A stretch of 64,000 nt of DNA from Corynebacterium coyleae (GCF_030408635.1 NZ_CP047198.1:1798001-1862000), one strand, 5' to 3'. Shown: positions 55,118 through 62,904, counted from the stretch's first letter. Numbers and translations: made by a program. Notes: a model not told the origin generated them from the sequence alone.

Positions 55118-55703
55118 CCTTCCCCTCGGCCCACAGACGGTCCTGCGTCCCCTTATCCACAGGCCCGTCTGACCCGTCGAACAAATACGGCGCACGGCGG
55201 CGCATCTTATCGACGAACGCCCCCGCCACATCACCAAACCCAAAGGCACCCCGCTCATCGGCAATCTCCGCGTGGAACAACACCTGCAGGAGCACATCCG
55301 ACAACTCGTTCTTGAGTTCCGCGTCGGGTGCCTTTGCGCGAATCGCCTCGGCGACCTCACCAGCCTCCTCCGCCAAAAACGGCAGGAGGCTTTCGTGCGT
55401 CATCTCCTGCTCCCACTCACCCCGGCGCCGCGCCTCACGCATCGTCTCCACAGCTTGCAATACAGGATCCTCGAGGGAAGGGACTTTGATCAGGGCGGTG
55501 GAGTCGTCGTCAAGCACACGCTCCGCGAACTTCGGATCCGTAGTCACAATCCAATGCCCGTCGCCGTCTACGACATCCAATGCCCACCGCACCGACACCG
55601 GCACCTCCGGCGAAAACTCCACACGACCACGAATCTGGCCAGCAAGATTGAGTGGGATCATGTCGGGCCAACGGGCATCCAGAAGCAACACGGTCGCAGT
55701 CAT
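55107..55703 (-). CDS. mazG: MazG family nucleotide pyrophosphohydrolase
   Basis: 198 residues from the ATG at 55703. The first 85 residues are an actinobacterial extension; the MazG core follows with LLPFLAEEAGEVAEAIRA and NELSDVLLQVLFHAEIADER, giving the EExxE and ExxD metal-binding residues. It hydrolyses (d)NTPs to monophosphates, and mycobacterial MazG removes oxidised nucleotides. No Shine-Dalgarno sequence is visible before the start, so translation may be leaderless. The single-domain length is normal for this genus. Confidence 0.88.
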   Translation of the reverse strand: MTATVLLLDARWPDMIPLNLAGQIRGRVEFSPEVPVSVRWALDVVDGDGHWIVTTDPKFAERVLDDDSTALIKVPSLEDPVLQAVETMREARRRGEWEQEMTHESLLPFLAEEAGEVAEAIRAKAPDAELKNELSDVLLQVLFHAEIADERGAFGFGDVAGAFVDKMRRRAPYLFDGSDGPVDKGTQDRLWAEGKASE

Positions 55704-55736
55704 GAAGGGAAGTCTAAGGCCTCTATGATGGAGCGC

Positions 55737-56408
55737 ATGACTCAGATCGCCGAAGCACTCGAAGCCATCAAACCCAGCGCCCAAGACGCACTGCAAGACT
55801 CCGTCACCTTCTCCCCCATCCGCTGGAAAACCGGGTGGCCCCACCATCTCCGCCGCGTCCCACCGTTCCGCGACGACGCCACCGCCTCCATCACCCGCGC
55901 CGAAGTCTTCTCCTTCGCCTCGGATGTCCGCTCCTCCGACTTCGCGCGCGAGCAGATCATCGACTTCCTCGGCGCCTGCTTTGCCTACATCGCCGGCCAA
56001 TCCAACCAGGTCATGCAAATGCAGGCGTTCCTGCGCAACAAGGGCAACGCTTCCAAGTTGCTGAGCGCGATCCGCAAGCTAGGCGGGTTGTCGCCTGTCG
56101 ACGCCTACGCCTCCTTGGCCGCCACCGGCCTGGCACCGAAGTACGCGTCCGCCGTGGCGTACTTCCTGGCGGGTGAGCAGGATGCTGCTGGTGCTGCTGC
56201 TTCGTCGGATGGCGCTGCTGCACCGGCGATCATTTGCTCCAACCGCGCGCGTCTGGCCGGCCTGGCGAAGGACGCCGACTGGACCGCCGACGAATACAAG
56301 GAGTACCTCGACGCATTGACCGCCGCTCGGGACGCCTACGACTCTTCGCTGCCTCTGGATGCGGTTGAGTGGGCGTTGCGGGAGTTTGCTCGTCGCGAGG
56401 CAAAGTAG
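55737..56408 (+). CDS. Conserved hypothetical protein
   Basis: 223 residues, mainly helical. Blocks include SVTFSPIRWKTGWPHHLRRV, DFAREQIIDFLGACFAYIAG and LSAIRKLGGLSPVDAYASLA; an Ala-rich loop lies around residue 150. I do not recognise the family. It is divergent from mazG with 33 bp between starts, so the two share a compact promoter region. In-frame ATGs at 55725 and 55728 are alternative starts. Confidence 0.7.
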   Translation: MTQIAEALEAIKPSAQDALQDSVTFSPIRWKTGWPHHLRRVPPFRDDATASITRAEVFSFASDVRSSDFAREQIIDFLGACFAYIAGQSNQVMQMQAFLRNKGNASKLLSAIRKLGGLSPVDAYASLAATGLAPKYASAVAYFLAGEQDAAGAAASSDGAAAPAIICSNRARLAGLAKDADWTADEYKEYLDALTAARDAYDSSLPLDAVEWALREFARREAK

Positions 56409-56459
56409 CGCTGAGTTTTTGGGCTTGCCTGTCGAGCCCACGCAGGGGGTATATATGTC

Positions 56460-56498
56460 GCCCGGCGAGCTTAGGGGCAAACCCGAACTCGCCGGGCT
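56460..56498. terminator. Hairpin with dispersed repeat copy 1 in its loop
   Basis: GCCCGGCGAG (56460-56469) pairs with CTCGCCGGGC (56489-56498); the loop is the core of the 24-bp dispersed repeat. TTT follows on the plus strand. It lies between the convergent genes ending at 56408 and 56520 and likely terminates both. Confidence 0.65.
56468..56491 (+). repeat. 24-bp dispersed repeat, copy 1
   Basis: One of five identical copies between 56.4 and 62.5 kb, beginning AGCTTAGGGG and ending ACCCGAACTCG. It has an internal GGG-CAAA-CCC dyad. This copy is upstream of the DUF4411/ImmA module and faces copy 2 in inverted orientation. Confidence 0.9.
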
Positions 56499-56519
56499 TT
56501 GGTGTTTGGTGGGGGTGTT

Positions 56520-57005
56520 TTAGATCTTGATATTCAACCGCTGAAGGAACTCGAGTGCACTGATACAGGGCACCTTGAACTGCACAGCCACGTCAGGGAT
56601 CTTTATCTTCTTTAGGCTGTTAGGCGCCGACGCCTCGTTAGTAACGATGGTCGCGCCGTAGCGATATGCCGATGCCACCAACCATGAGTCGGCCTCATTG
56701 AGAAACTCCGTAACCGCGGCTTCGTGGTACTTGGGCTTCCTCCCCAGCACTACCCATTCCACGACTTCCTGGTAACAATCGATCTCTTTTTGATCAGGGA
56801 AAATTATTTGATTTTGGCGGACATTCTTCTGATACCAGCCGTACTCAGGAGCACCCCACACAGCAAGCTCTTTATCCACCTCATCATGGAAGTACACACC
56901 GTCGGAGAACAACGCAACTTCAAGTTTCTCCCAAAGCGTCGGAAACACAGTATCCGGATAAACACTGGCCAAGGTGCCCAAGAAGTTGGTGTCCACCAAA
57001 TACAT
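56520..57005 (-). CDS. DUF4411 PIN-like toxin
   Basis: 161 residues. MYLVDTNFLGTLASVYPDTV gives the first PIN aspartate, DEVDKELAVWG an acidic second block, and ADSWLVASAYRYGATIVTNE the conserved D and TNE strand, as in DUF4411 proteins. These are considered RNase toxins paired with an ImmA/IrrE-like partner. The gene starts 3 bp after the ImmA/IrrE gene on the same strand, forming a classic module. Its 3' end faces hairpin 56460-56498. Confidence 0.88.
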   Translation of the reverse strand: MYLVDTNFLGTLASVYPDTVFPTLWEKLEVALFSDGVYFHDEVDKELAVWGAPEYGWYQKNVRQNQIIFPDQKEIDCYQEVVEWVVLGRKPKYHEAAVTEFLNEADSWLVASAYRYGATIVTNEASAPNSLKKIKIPDVAVQFKVPCISALEFLQRLNIKI

Positions 57006-57008
57006 CAG

Positions 57009-58157
57009 CTACACCGCTTCCCGGCCCCGCACCTGGCGTGCATTGACCAGATTCGCGAACGACTCGCTTGAATTGGTTCCTAGGTACCGCGCAGCCTCCC
57101 GTTGCGATATCTGGCCGTTCACCGCCGCCTGCGTAACCGTGTCAAAGAATCTCCCACCAACCCGGGAACGAACGAGTACGTGGTGCGGCGGCGCCCCCTC
57201 ACCGGACTTCCCCGCTCGCTCTGCAGTGTGCTTCACCAAAGGCAGTACGCGACGTGCTTCCTCTTGATCAATGAGCTCCAATTCTTCGAGGCGCCAGAGC
57301 ATGGCTTCCCTACTCATGCCAAAGCGGCGGGCGAGTCGTTCGACTTCGTCTTTGGTCGGCATGGTGTCGTCGAAAAGCTTCTGCACTGCAGATGCTGGAG
57401 CAATGAGCTCGGACGCAAACTGGTTGCACCATCGCTCCAACTGCACGCCGTCCGCATGATCGGAAACACCCGGTTTTCCGAGCACAACGTGGCCAAGCTC
57501 ATGCGCGAGGCTGAACAACTGCGCGGTTTTTGCATCCCGAGTGTTGATAAAGACGAGGCAGAAACCATCGTCTTCAATGGTGAATCCACGAAACTCATCG
57601 ACGCTCAAACGACGCTTCGTCGAACTCTCCACGATCGAATTTCGAGCCACCAACACCCCTGCTTCTTCCATCGCGATCACCAAGGCGCGCGCTTTATCCG
57701 ACCCCGGAAATGGGACGTCAGCATCAAACCCGAGATGCTCGCGGATGGACAGCGCGACGTCTTGAGGACGCTGAGAACTCGAGGCGGAAGCGAAAAAGGC
57801 CGGGGGTTCAATCCCCTCATCCTTTGCATAGTCCGAGTACCAAGCCAGACGCTGCTGCGCTTTGAGAACAACCTCTTGAAGATCTGGGCTCATCGCCCCC
57901 AGCGCAGAATTCCTGACAGTCCGGAAATCTGCAACACCAGTATCTTCCCCGGAGGGCTCCTTAAGCAGCAACCTCCCGAACGGAATCTTGGCGCGGCGAG
58001 CCAAGTCTTGTGCCTGACGCAGCGTGGGTTGCGCGTCCCCCTCCAACCAGAAATCGAATTTTGGAAAACGCTTGAGCAACTCATCATCATCCAAACCCGT
58101 ACGACGAGCGGCCCACTGCAAAACGGAAGGCGTGACCGAAACACGCGGCGTGTTCAT
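57009..58157 (-). CDS. ImmA/IrrE metallopeptidase antitoxin partner of DUF4411
   Basis: 382 residues: an N-terminal region with an XRE-like helix pattern (LDDDELLKRFPKFDFWLEGD), an ImmA/IrrE peptidase core with HELGH at residues 219-223 and the third ligand in WCNQFASELIAPA, and a C-terminal helical part (FFDTVTQAAVNGQISQREAA). AAGGAGG precedes the ATG. Such proteins are the presumed antitoxins of DUF4411 toxins. The module sits between conserved genes and is bracketed by repeat copies 1 and 2. Confidence 0.9.
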   Translation of the reverse strand: MNTPRVSVTPSVLQWAARRTGLDDDELLKRFPKFDFWLEGDAQPTLRQAQDLARRAKIPFGRLLLKEPSGEDTGVADFRTVRNSALGAMSPDLQEVVLKAQQRLAWYSDYAKDEGIEPPAFFASASSSQRPQDVALSIREHLGFDADVPFPGSDKARALVIAMEEAGVLVARNSIVESSTKRRLSVDEFRGFTIEDDGFCLVFINTRDAKTAQLFSLAHELGHVVLGKPGVSDHADGVQLERWCNQFASELIAPASAVQKLFDDTMPTKDEVERLARRFGMSREAMLWRLEELELIDQEEARRVLPLVKHTAERAGKSGEGAPPHHVLVRSRVGGRFFDTVTQAAVNGQISQREAARYLGTNSSESFANLVNARQVRGREAV

Positions 58158-58312
58158 CGGCCCACCTCCTTTTCACTCTTTCTGCGAAAACCAAACTCTG
58201 CCCAAGACGATACTGCGTAGAGGTTCAGTATGTCACCAAGGGTTGACACGTGAACCGGTTTTAGTGAGGCCGGTCGATACTGCCGTTGTACTGGGCATTT
58301 AATGCGGCGCAG

Positions 58313-58336
58313 CGAGTTCGGGTTTGCCCCTAAGCT
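58313..58336 (-). repeat. 24-bp dispersed repeat, copy 2
   Basis: Same 24 bases as copy 1, on the opposite strand. Together the two copies bracket the DUF4411/ImmA genes as inverted repeats about 1.8 kb apart. Confidence 0.9.
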
Positions 58337-58463
58337 CACTTTTTGGCCCATATTCACCCTGCGTTGCGGTCATCGGTGAAGCAGACAGGGCCGGGCTGAC
58401 CTGCTCGTGGCGCTTCGGGGCGATGCAAAATGTTGCAGGGCCGGGAGCTGCGACCTGCGCGGA

Positions 58464-58501
58464 GTGTAAAAACCGACACGCGGATATGCGGGGTTTTACA
58501 C
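58464..58501 (-). terminator. Hairpin downstream of dnaG
   Basis: GTGTAAAAACC (58464-58474) pairs with GGGTTTTACAC (58491-58501) with one mismatch and a 16-nt loop, 33 bp past the dnaG stop on the minus strand. The arms are A/T-rich, so it could act in either direction. Confidence 0.55.
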
Positions 58502-58533
58502 AAACGAAATAAGTAAAGCGGGGTGTGGCCGGT

Positions 58534-60540
58534 CTAGCGCCCGCGAAAGGCGCGGTCGTTGAGGTCCCGGCGGGCCTGCTCCAACGCAACCAAGTCGGAG
58601 AAGAGGGCGTTGTAGGCCTCTTCGTCGTCGGAGGGGCGCATGCGCTGCAGCTGCGCCTTGAGCTGGGCGATCTGCTCGCCGACGCGGGTCTCCTGCAGGC
58701 GGGAGAGGACGGAGTCGGCGTATTCGTCGAGGTCGTCGGCGTGAATGGGTTCGACGGCGAGTTCGGAAACAAAGTTGCGGCCGGAAAGATCGCGCATCTC
58801 ACCGGCGACGGCAGCGATCCAGGAGGCGCCACCGTCGGGGGCAGAGTCGGTGGAGCTAGATCCCGCGGGCCCTGCGACAGCAGCGGCACCAGCGGAGCTA
58901 GCGGCACCAGCGCCCACACCGTCACCCGCGCGGGCGCAGCCGCCGGCGGCGGTGATGGCCTCGCGGACCTGCTGGTAGGCGTCGTTGGTGAAGGCGTCCG
59001 GGTTGATGCCGTCGAAGTAATTGCCGGCCTTCGACGGGTGCTGCAGGGCGATCTTCAAGGCTTCGCGCTGGGGCCACAGCATCGGGTCGTCGGGGCGCGG
59101 CGGGATGAGCAATTCCGCCTGGCGGCCGGAGGAGTCGGGACCTGCGGCGGCCTGCCGGGCAGCGAGGGAGACGCGCTGGCGCTTCTCCTTTTTCGGCTTC
59201 TTCGCCTCGGCGCGGACCTGTTCCAGCACTTCGTCGGGGTTGGGCCAGCCCACCCAGCCGGCGAGGCGGCGGGCGTATTCCTGTTGGAGAACTTTGTCGT
59301 CGATGGAGGCGACGACGGGGACGGTGCGCCGTAAAGCTTGGACGCGCCCTTCGGCCGAATCGAGGGAGTAATTCTTCAGCAGGGACTCGATGACGAACTC
59401 GTAGACGGGGATGCGGGAGGCGACGAGGTCGCGAAGAGCGCTATCGCCTTTCTCCAGACGCAGGTCACAAGGGTCCATGCCGTCCGGGGCGACGGCCACA
59501 AACGACTGGCCGCCGAACTCCGTGTCGGTGTTGTAGGCACGCATCGCAGCCTTCTGGCCAGCCTCGTCGCCGTCGAAGGTGTAGATCAGTTCGCCGCGGA
59601 AGAAATTATCGTCGAGCATCAGGCGGCGGATCAGGCTCATGTGCTCGGAGCCGAACGCGGTACCGCAGGTGGCCACGGCGGTGGTCACGCCGGCGGCATG
59701 CATGGCCATGACATCGGTGTAGCCCTCCACCACCACCGTCTGGTGCTGGGTGGCAATGTTGCGCTTCGCCTTATCGATGCCAAACAGCACCTTCGACTTG
59801 TGATACAGCATCGTGTCGGAGGTGTTCATGTACTTGCCCATGGGGTCGTCGTCGAAAAGTTTGCGCGCGCCGAAACCGATCGTGTTCGACGCGGCATCCT
59901 TAATCGGCCAAATCAAACGACGGCGAAACTTATCAATCGGCCCGCGCTTGCCCTGCGAGGAAATACCGGCGTCGATGAGTTCCTGGACCTCAAAACCCTT
60001 GCGCAGCAGGTGCTTGGTCAGCGTGTCCCAACCGTCGGGGGCGTAACCGCACTCGAAATCCATGATCAACTCGCGCGAAAAACCACGGTTAAGCAGGAAA
60101 TCGCGCGCGACCTTCGCCTCAGGCGTCTCCAACTGCTCGCGGTAAAACTCGTGCGCCGCCTTATTCGCCGCCAGCAGCCGCTGGCGCGTACCCGGCTTCA
60201 CATCACGCGCACCCGTCGACCCACCCTGGTAATTAATGCGGTACCCAATCTGATCCGCAACCGCCTCCACGGCCTCCGGGAAGGTCAACTGCTCCATCTC
60301 CATCAAGAACGAGAACACATCCCCGCCCTTGCCCGTAGAGAAGCAGTGGTAGTACCCGTGAGCAGGGCGAACATGGAAACTCGGGGTCTTCTCGTCCTTG
60401 AACGGACTCAGGCCCTTCAGCGAATCGTGCCCGGCAGGTTTCAACTGCACATACTCGCCCACAATCTCGTCGAGCGGTGCGCGCTGACGGATAGCCTCAA
60501 TGTCACTATCCGGAATTCTGCCCCTTGCCATGGCGCTCAT
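58534..60540 (-). CDS. dnaG: DNA primase DnaG
   Basis: 668 residues. Start region ARGRIPDSDIEAIRQRAPLD and the CHC2-type fold FKDEKTPSFHVRPAHGYYHC are clear, but only C66 of the four canonical zinc ligands remains: the others read S45, K48 and T69. The TOPRIM core is intact (VVVEGYTDVMAMHAAG, YTFDGDEAGQKAA). Between the TOPRIM part and the C-terminal helicase-binding domain lies an Ala/Gly/Ser-rich insert (about residues 545-590). Makes RNA primers for replication. The ATG at 60531 (MARGRIP) is an alternative start. The 410-residue plus-strand ORF opposite is a shadow. Confidence 0.97.
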   Translation of the reverse strand: MSAMARGRIPDSDIEAIRQRAPLDEIVGEYVQLKPAGHDSLKGLSPFKDEKTPSFHVRPAHGYYHCFSTGKGGDVFSFLMEMEQLTFPEAVEAVADQIGYRINYQGGSTGARDVKPGTRQRLLAANKAAHEFYREQLETPEAKVARDFLLNRGFSRELIMDFECGYAPDGWDTLTKHLLRKGFEVQELIDAGISSQGKRGPIDKFRRRLIWPIKDAASNTIGFGARKLFDDDPMGKYMNTSDTMLYHKSKVLFGIDKAKRNIATQHQTVVVEGYTDVMAMHAAGVTTAVATCGTAFGSEHMSLIRRLMLDDNFFRGELIYTFDGDEAGQKAAMRAYNTDTEFGGQSFVAVAPDGMDPCDLRLEKGDSALRDLVASRIPVYEFVIESLLKNYSLDSAEGRVQALRRTVPVVASIDDKVLQQEYARRLAGWVGWPNPDEVLEQVRAEAKKPKKEKRQRVSLAARQAAAGPDSSGRQAELLIPPRPDDPMLWPQREALKIALQHPSKAGNYFDGINPDAFTNDAYQQVREAITAAGGCARAGDGVGAGAASSAGAAAVAGPAGSSSTDSAPDGGASWIAAVAGEMRDLSGRNFVSELAVEPIHADDLDEYADSVLSRLQETRVGEQIAQLKAQLQRMRPSDDEEAYNALFSDLVALEQARRDLNDRAFRGR

Positions 60541-60566
60541 CGTAGCGTGTGCAACGATATGGGCCT

Positions 60567-60968
60567 ATGAAGCGCCCGATTGTCCTGCTGACCTGCCTCG
60601 CGTTGAGCAGTTGCGTATCGACGACCCCCTCACCCACCCCGAAAACCACCACCGCGTCGTCGACCGCGACCGCCTCGGGGCTGCCAGCGTGCGGCTCACT
60701 TCCCGTCGAAGCCTGGGACACCGTCGACCTCATCGAAGCCGGTGGGCCCTTCCCTTACCCCGCCAACGACGACAAACGCTTCGGCAACTACGAACGCGTC
60801 CTCCCCCAGGAGTCCCGCAACTACTACCGCGAGTACACCGTGGACACGCCGGGGCTGCGCCACCGCGGGGCGAGGCGCATCGTCACCGGCGGCGACGCTT
60901 CCGGCGTCGAGGCCTGGTACTACACCGACGACCACTACGAATCCTTCTGCGAAATGGAGGTCAACTGA
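60567..60968 (+). CDS. Barnase-type secreted lipoprotein ribonuclease
   Basis: 133 residues. A lipoprotein signal (LLTCLALSSC, lipid Cys at 16) is followed by a Ser/Thr linker and a ribonuclease N1/barnase domain: IEAGGPFPYPANDDKRFGNY, the catalytic glutamate E89 in YYREYTVDTPG, arginines 103-104 in GARRIVTGG and histidine H123 in YTDDHYESF. These match Glu73, Arg87 and His102 of barnase. Cys42 and Cys128 could form a disulfide. The stop overlaps the barstar start (TGATG). Likely an exported toxin or nutrient RNase kept at the cell surface. Confidence 0.9.
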   Translation: MKRPIVLLTCLALSSCVSTTPSPTPKTTTASSTATASGLPACGSLPVEAWDTVDLIEAGGPFPYPANDDKRFGNYERVLPQESRNYYREYTVDTPGLRHRGARRIVTGGDASGVEAWYYTDDHYESFCEMEVN

Positions 60969-61216
60969 TGAACCCGATCTTTCTCGCCAACCCGGTCCAC
61001 ACGCTTGAGGACCTCGCCCGCGGCATCCTCACCGCCGCCTACGGCCCCAAAGATCCCGCCGACCGGCCCGTGCCCACAAACCTCGACGCGCTCGCCGACC
61101 TCCTGCGGGAAACCCAAGTGAAACGGGTGGTGGTGGCTTCCTGGAGGGTGGAGGGGTCGTCGACAAGCAAAATGCGCGCAGTGTTTGAGGATGAAGGGGT
61201 CGAATTGGCAGCTTAG
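60968..61216 (+). CDS. Barstar-family RNase inhibitor
   Basis: 82 residues. PTNLDALADLLRETQVKRVV and the helix SSTSKMRAVFEDEGVE match barstar-like inhibitors, which block the RNase active site in the cytoplasm. The overlap with the RNase gene ensures joint synthesis. Its last residues (ELAA) come from bases that belong to the inserted segment: the stop codon lies inside repeat copy 3, and a second copy of the native 3' end (ending TLVA) is found 1.3 kb downstream. Confidence 0.88.
   Translation: MNPIFLANPVHTLEDLARGILTAAYGPKDPADRPVPTNLDALADLLRETQVKRVVVASWRVEGSSTSKMRAVFEDEGVELAA
61146..61201 (+). repeat. 56-bp direct repeat, left copy (barstar 3' end)
   Basis: Matches 62479-62534 with one mismatch (T at 61192, A at 62525). 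It encodes the final helix of barstar. The pair encloses the 301-residue gene and repeat copies 3-5. Confidence 0.92.
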
Positions 61217-61233
61217 GGGCAAACCCGAACTCG
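61210..61233 (+). repeat. 24-bp dispersed repeat, copy 3
   Basis: Overlaps the barstar stop codon. Together with copy 4 it is part of a longer direct repeat of about 37 bp (ATTGGC precedes and GGA follows both). Confidence 0.9.
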
Positions 61234-61300
61234 GAAATGTCCACTATATTGTGCACGCGAGGGGTTCCCAACGCAGCCGCCAGGCGCGATACTGGCTTGC

Positions 61301-62206
61301 ATGGGGTATGCAGAAATGGCTCACCTTCGGGGGTTGAGAGAAGATTTTGACGAGCAAGCCAACGCGCCCAGCGCGAACCCGCGCTACGTAACGCGGACTA
61401 CCACCGTCGAGGAAGAATGGTGGCAATCGCTCCCGCTGCGCGATCAAATGCTGGTCCGCGGTGCGGGAGTCTCGCGCGACAGCCGCAAAGCAATCCTTCT
61501 TGGCCGTTGGGCCGCAGTACAACACGGCATGTGGATCGGGCCACTCACAGACTGGACCGTCGACGTCGCACTACCATCCGGAAAACCGCCCGCCAAAAGC
61601 AAATGGCCCATCCGGACACGATTCCGCTCAGTGCCCGTGCGTGACGACGAAACCATCACCGCCCAAAACATCCGCTACACCGACCGACTCCGCACCTACA
61701 TCGACCTATTCCGCTTCGGCACCATCACCGACCAACTCACAGCAACCGATTGGGTCCTGTCGCACTACTCACGCCGCACAGTGCACGATTACATCGACGG
61801 GTTCGAAAGCTGTCGGCCTGAGATTCTCAAACGGGCGCACAGAATGGTCGCTGGTGTGACACCGCTGCCCGAGTACCGGTACAGCTTCGCCCGCGCCGTC
61901 CTCTCCTCACACCGGATTGACTGTTACCCGGTGTTCCTAAAACCATGGGTCACATCCGGGCCTCTGATTGTCGACTGCGGCGGGATGCGCAACATCGCCA
62001 TCATCATCGACGACGCCACCGGCTTCGATTCCGACTTCGGTTTCCCCGAAGACACACGCGCCTCCTGGACTTCGCACCACAACTTCCCGACAGTGCGCTG
62101 GGACTTCTCAGATCTGTTCTTCAGACCGGACCTTTTCATGAGGGAAGTAGGCCGGGCGCGTAATGCCGTCATATATAAGCACTCGCTGCCAAAGTGGGAG
62201 TGGTGA
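61301..62206 (+). CDS. Orphan protein of unknown function, possibly AbiEi/DUF559-like
   Basis: 301 residues. SLPLRDQMLVRGAGVSRDSR and LLGRWAAVQHGMWIGPLTDW recall the N-terminal region of AbiEi-type proteins; NIRYTDRLRTYIDLFRFG and ATDWVLSHYSRRTVHDYID match the second half of that layout; the end (GPLIVDCGGMRNIAIIIDD) could be a decayed nuclease-like strand. The similarity is weak and the family is not recognised with certainty. No ribosome binding site is obvious; ATG at 61316 is an alternative start. It lies between two copies of the barstar 3' end, so it arrived by insertion or duplication. Confidence 0.6.
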   Translation: MGYAEMAHLRGLREDFDEQANAPSANPRYVTRTTTVEEEWWQSLPLRDQMLVRGAGVSRDSRKAILLGRWAAVQHGMWIGPLTDWTVDVALPSGKPPAKSKWPIRTRFRSVPVRDDETITAQNIRYTDRLRTYIDLFRFGTITDQLTATDWVLSHYSRRTVHDYIDGFESCRPEILKRAHRMVAGVTPLPEYRYSFARAVLSSHRIDCYPVFLKPWVTSGPLIVDCGGMRNIAIIIDDATGFDSDFGFPEDTRASWTSHHNFPTVRWDFSDLFFRPDLFMREVGRARNAVIYKHSLPKWEW

Positions 62207-62280
62207 GGCGGTCGCCGGCTGTGTGAGCGCGTTGTGTGGGCGGTGTGTGAGCGCTGTTTGAGCGCGGTGAGGCGACCGCC
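62207..62280 (+). repeat. Stem-loop after the orphan gene
   Basis: GGCGGTCGCC (62207-62216) and GGCGACCGCC (62271-62280) are perfect 10-bp inverted repeats. The loop holds three TGAGCGC units (62224, 62248, 62259). It may terminate the orphan gene or form an element end. Confidence 0.6.
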
Positions 62281-62307
62281 CTGAGGGGTGAAAGGTGTCC
62301 GATTGGC

Positions 62308-62331
62308 AGCTTAGGGGCAAACCCGAACTCG
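62308..62331 (+). repeat. 24-bp dispersed repeat, copy 4
   Basis: Same orientation as copy 3. The 68 bases between this copy and copy 5 include an imperfect tandem 10-mer (CGCAGTGGA-like, 62343-62374). Confidence 0.9.
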
Positions 62332-62399
62332 GATGCGCGGCACGACCACAGTGGACCGCAGTGGAACGCAGTGAAGGCCGGTAGGAATCGCCGTCGGTG

Positions 62400-62423
62400 C
62401 GAGTTCGGGTTTGCCCCTAAGCT
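62400..62423 (-). repeat. 24-bp dispersed repeat, copy 5
   Basis: Inverted relative to copies 3 and 4. Copies 4 and 5 form inverted repeats with a 68-bp loop that could fold into a long hairpin. Confidence 0.9.
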
Positions 62424-62478
62424 CAGTTTTCGCACATGTGCACCCCGGCGGGGGATGTGGCCCGGTGTGGACGCTCCG

Positions 62479-62549
62479 GGGTGGAGGGGTCGTCGACAAG
62501 CAAAATGCGCGCAGTGTTTGAGGAAGAAGGGGTCACGCTGGTCGCGTAA
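62479..62549 (+). pseudogene. Duplicated 3' end of barstar
   Basis: In barstar frame this reads VEGSSTSKMRAVFEEEG, then VTLVA and TAA. The first 56 bp repeat 61146-61201. It has no start codon or upstream region and is a remnant, probably the original gene end displaced by the inserted segment. Confidence 0.8.
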
Positions 62550-62778
62550 CCACGCACGCGTCATCTGACGGGTCGAGCCACTCCAACTCTTTGCAATCAA
62601 CCCCCTCGGCTATAGCAGTCGCAGTTTCCTTCCATGCTGTGAACTCGGCTGCCAGCAGGCTGGGGTCTTCCGAAGTAATCGCTTCTCGAAGGTCACGCGC
62701 GCACGCCTCTCGGTCGTCCGGGGAAAGCGAGACCATCCACGGAAACGCTCGAGTCATTCGTTCCACGCGATCAAACAA
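62533..62778 (-). CDS. Small protein with Phd/YefM-associated-like region
   Basis: About 81 residues from the TTG at 62778, or 74 from the ATG at 62757. RAFPWMVSLSPDDREACARD and AAEFTAWKETATAIAEGVD resemble the helical C-terminal part that accompanies actinobacterial Phd/YefM-type antitoxin proteins. It may be a truncated antitoxin component, since no DNA-binding N-terminus is present. Its stop overlaps the barstar 3' remnant in convergent orientation. Confidence 0.45.
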   Translation of the reverse strand: MFDRVERMTRAFPWMVSLSPDDREACARDLREAITSEDPSLLAAEFTAWKETATAIAEGVDCKELEWLDPSDDACVVTRPA

Positions 62779-62904
62779 ATGCCTTCGCCTTTCGATACAG
62801 CTAGAAAAGTTCTACTACGCAAACTTATGCGGTCATCGCGCGGAAGTCGAGGGGTATCAGACATCCCGTTCACATAAAACAGCGCATAAAAACACCCCAA
62901 ATGG

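Larger units (their letters stand above)
58158..58533. other. Intergenic stretch between the TA module and dnaG
   Basis: Holds repeat copy 2 (58313-58336) and the hairpin 58464-58501. No gene is visible; the longer minus-strand ORF that crosses it from 58925 is a frame shadow of dnaG. The promoter of the TA module must lie near 58160-58300, but no clear boxes were recognised. Confidence 0.6.

Noticed and set aside
57102-58220. Plus-strand ORF of 372 residues opposite the ImmA/IrrE gene
   Set aside because: Antisense frame; the minus-strand protein has HELGH, a strong ribosome binding site and a coupled DUF4411 partner.
59338-60570. Long plus-strand ORF (410 residues) opposite dnaG
   Set aside because: Antisense shadow of a GC-rich gene; no recognisable domain, while dnaG on the other strand is certain. 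The same applies to 58525-59334.
62343-62374. Short tandem 10-mer as a CRISPR or iteron array
   Set aside because: Only about three imperfect units, no partner replication gene; most likely a chance or slippage repeat.
56468-62423. CRISPR array
   Set aside because: The 24-bp repeats are hundreds to thousands of bases apart, in both orientations, and no cas genes are present.
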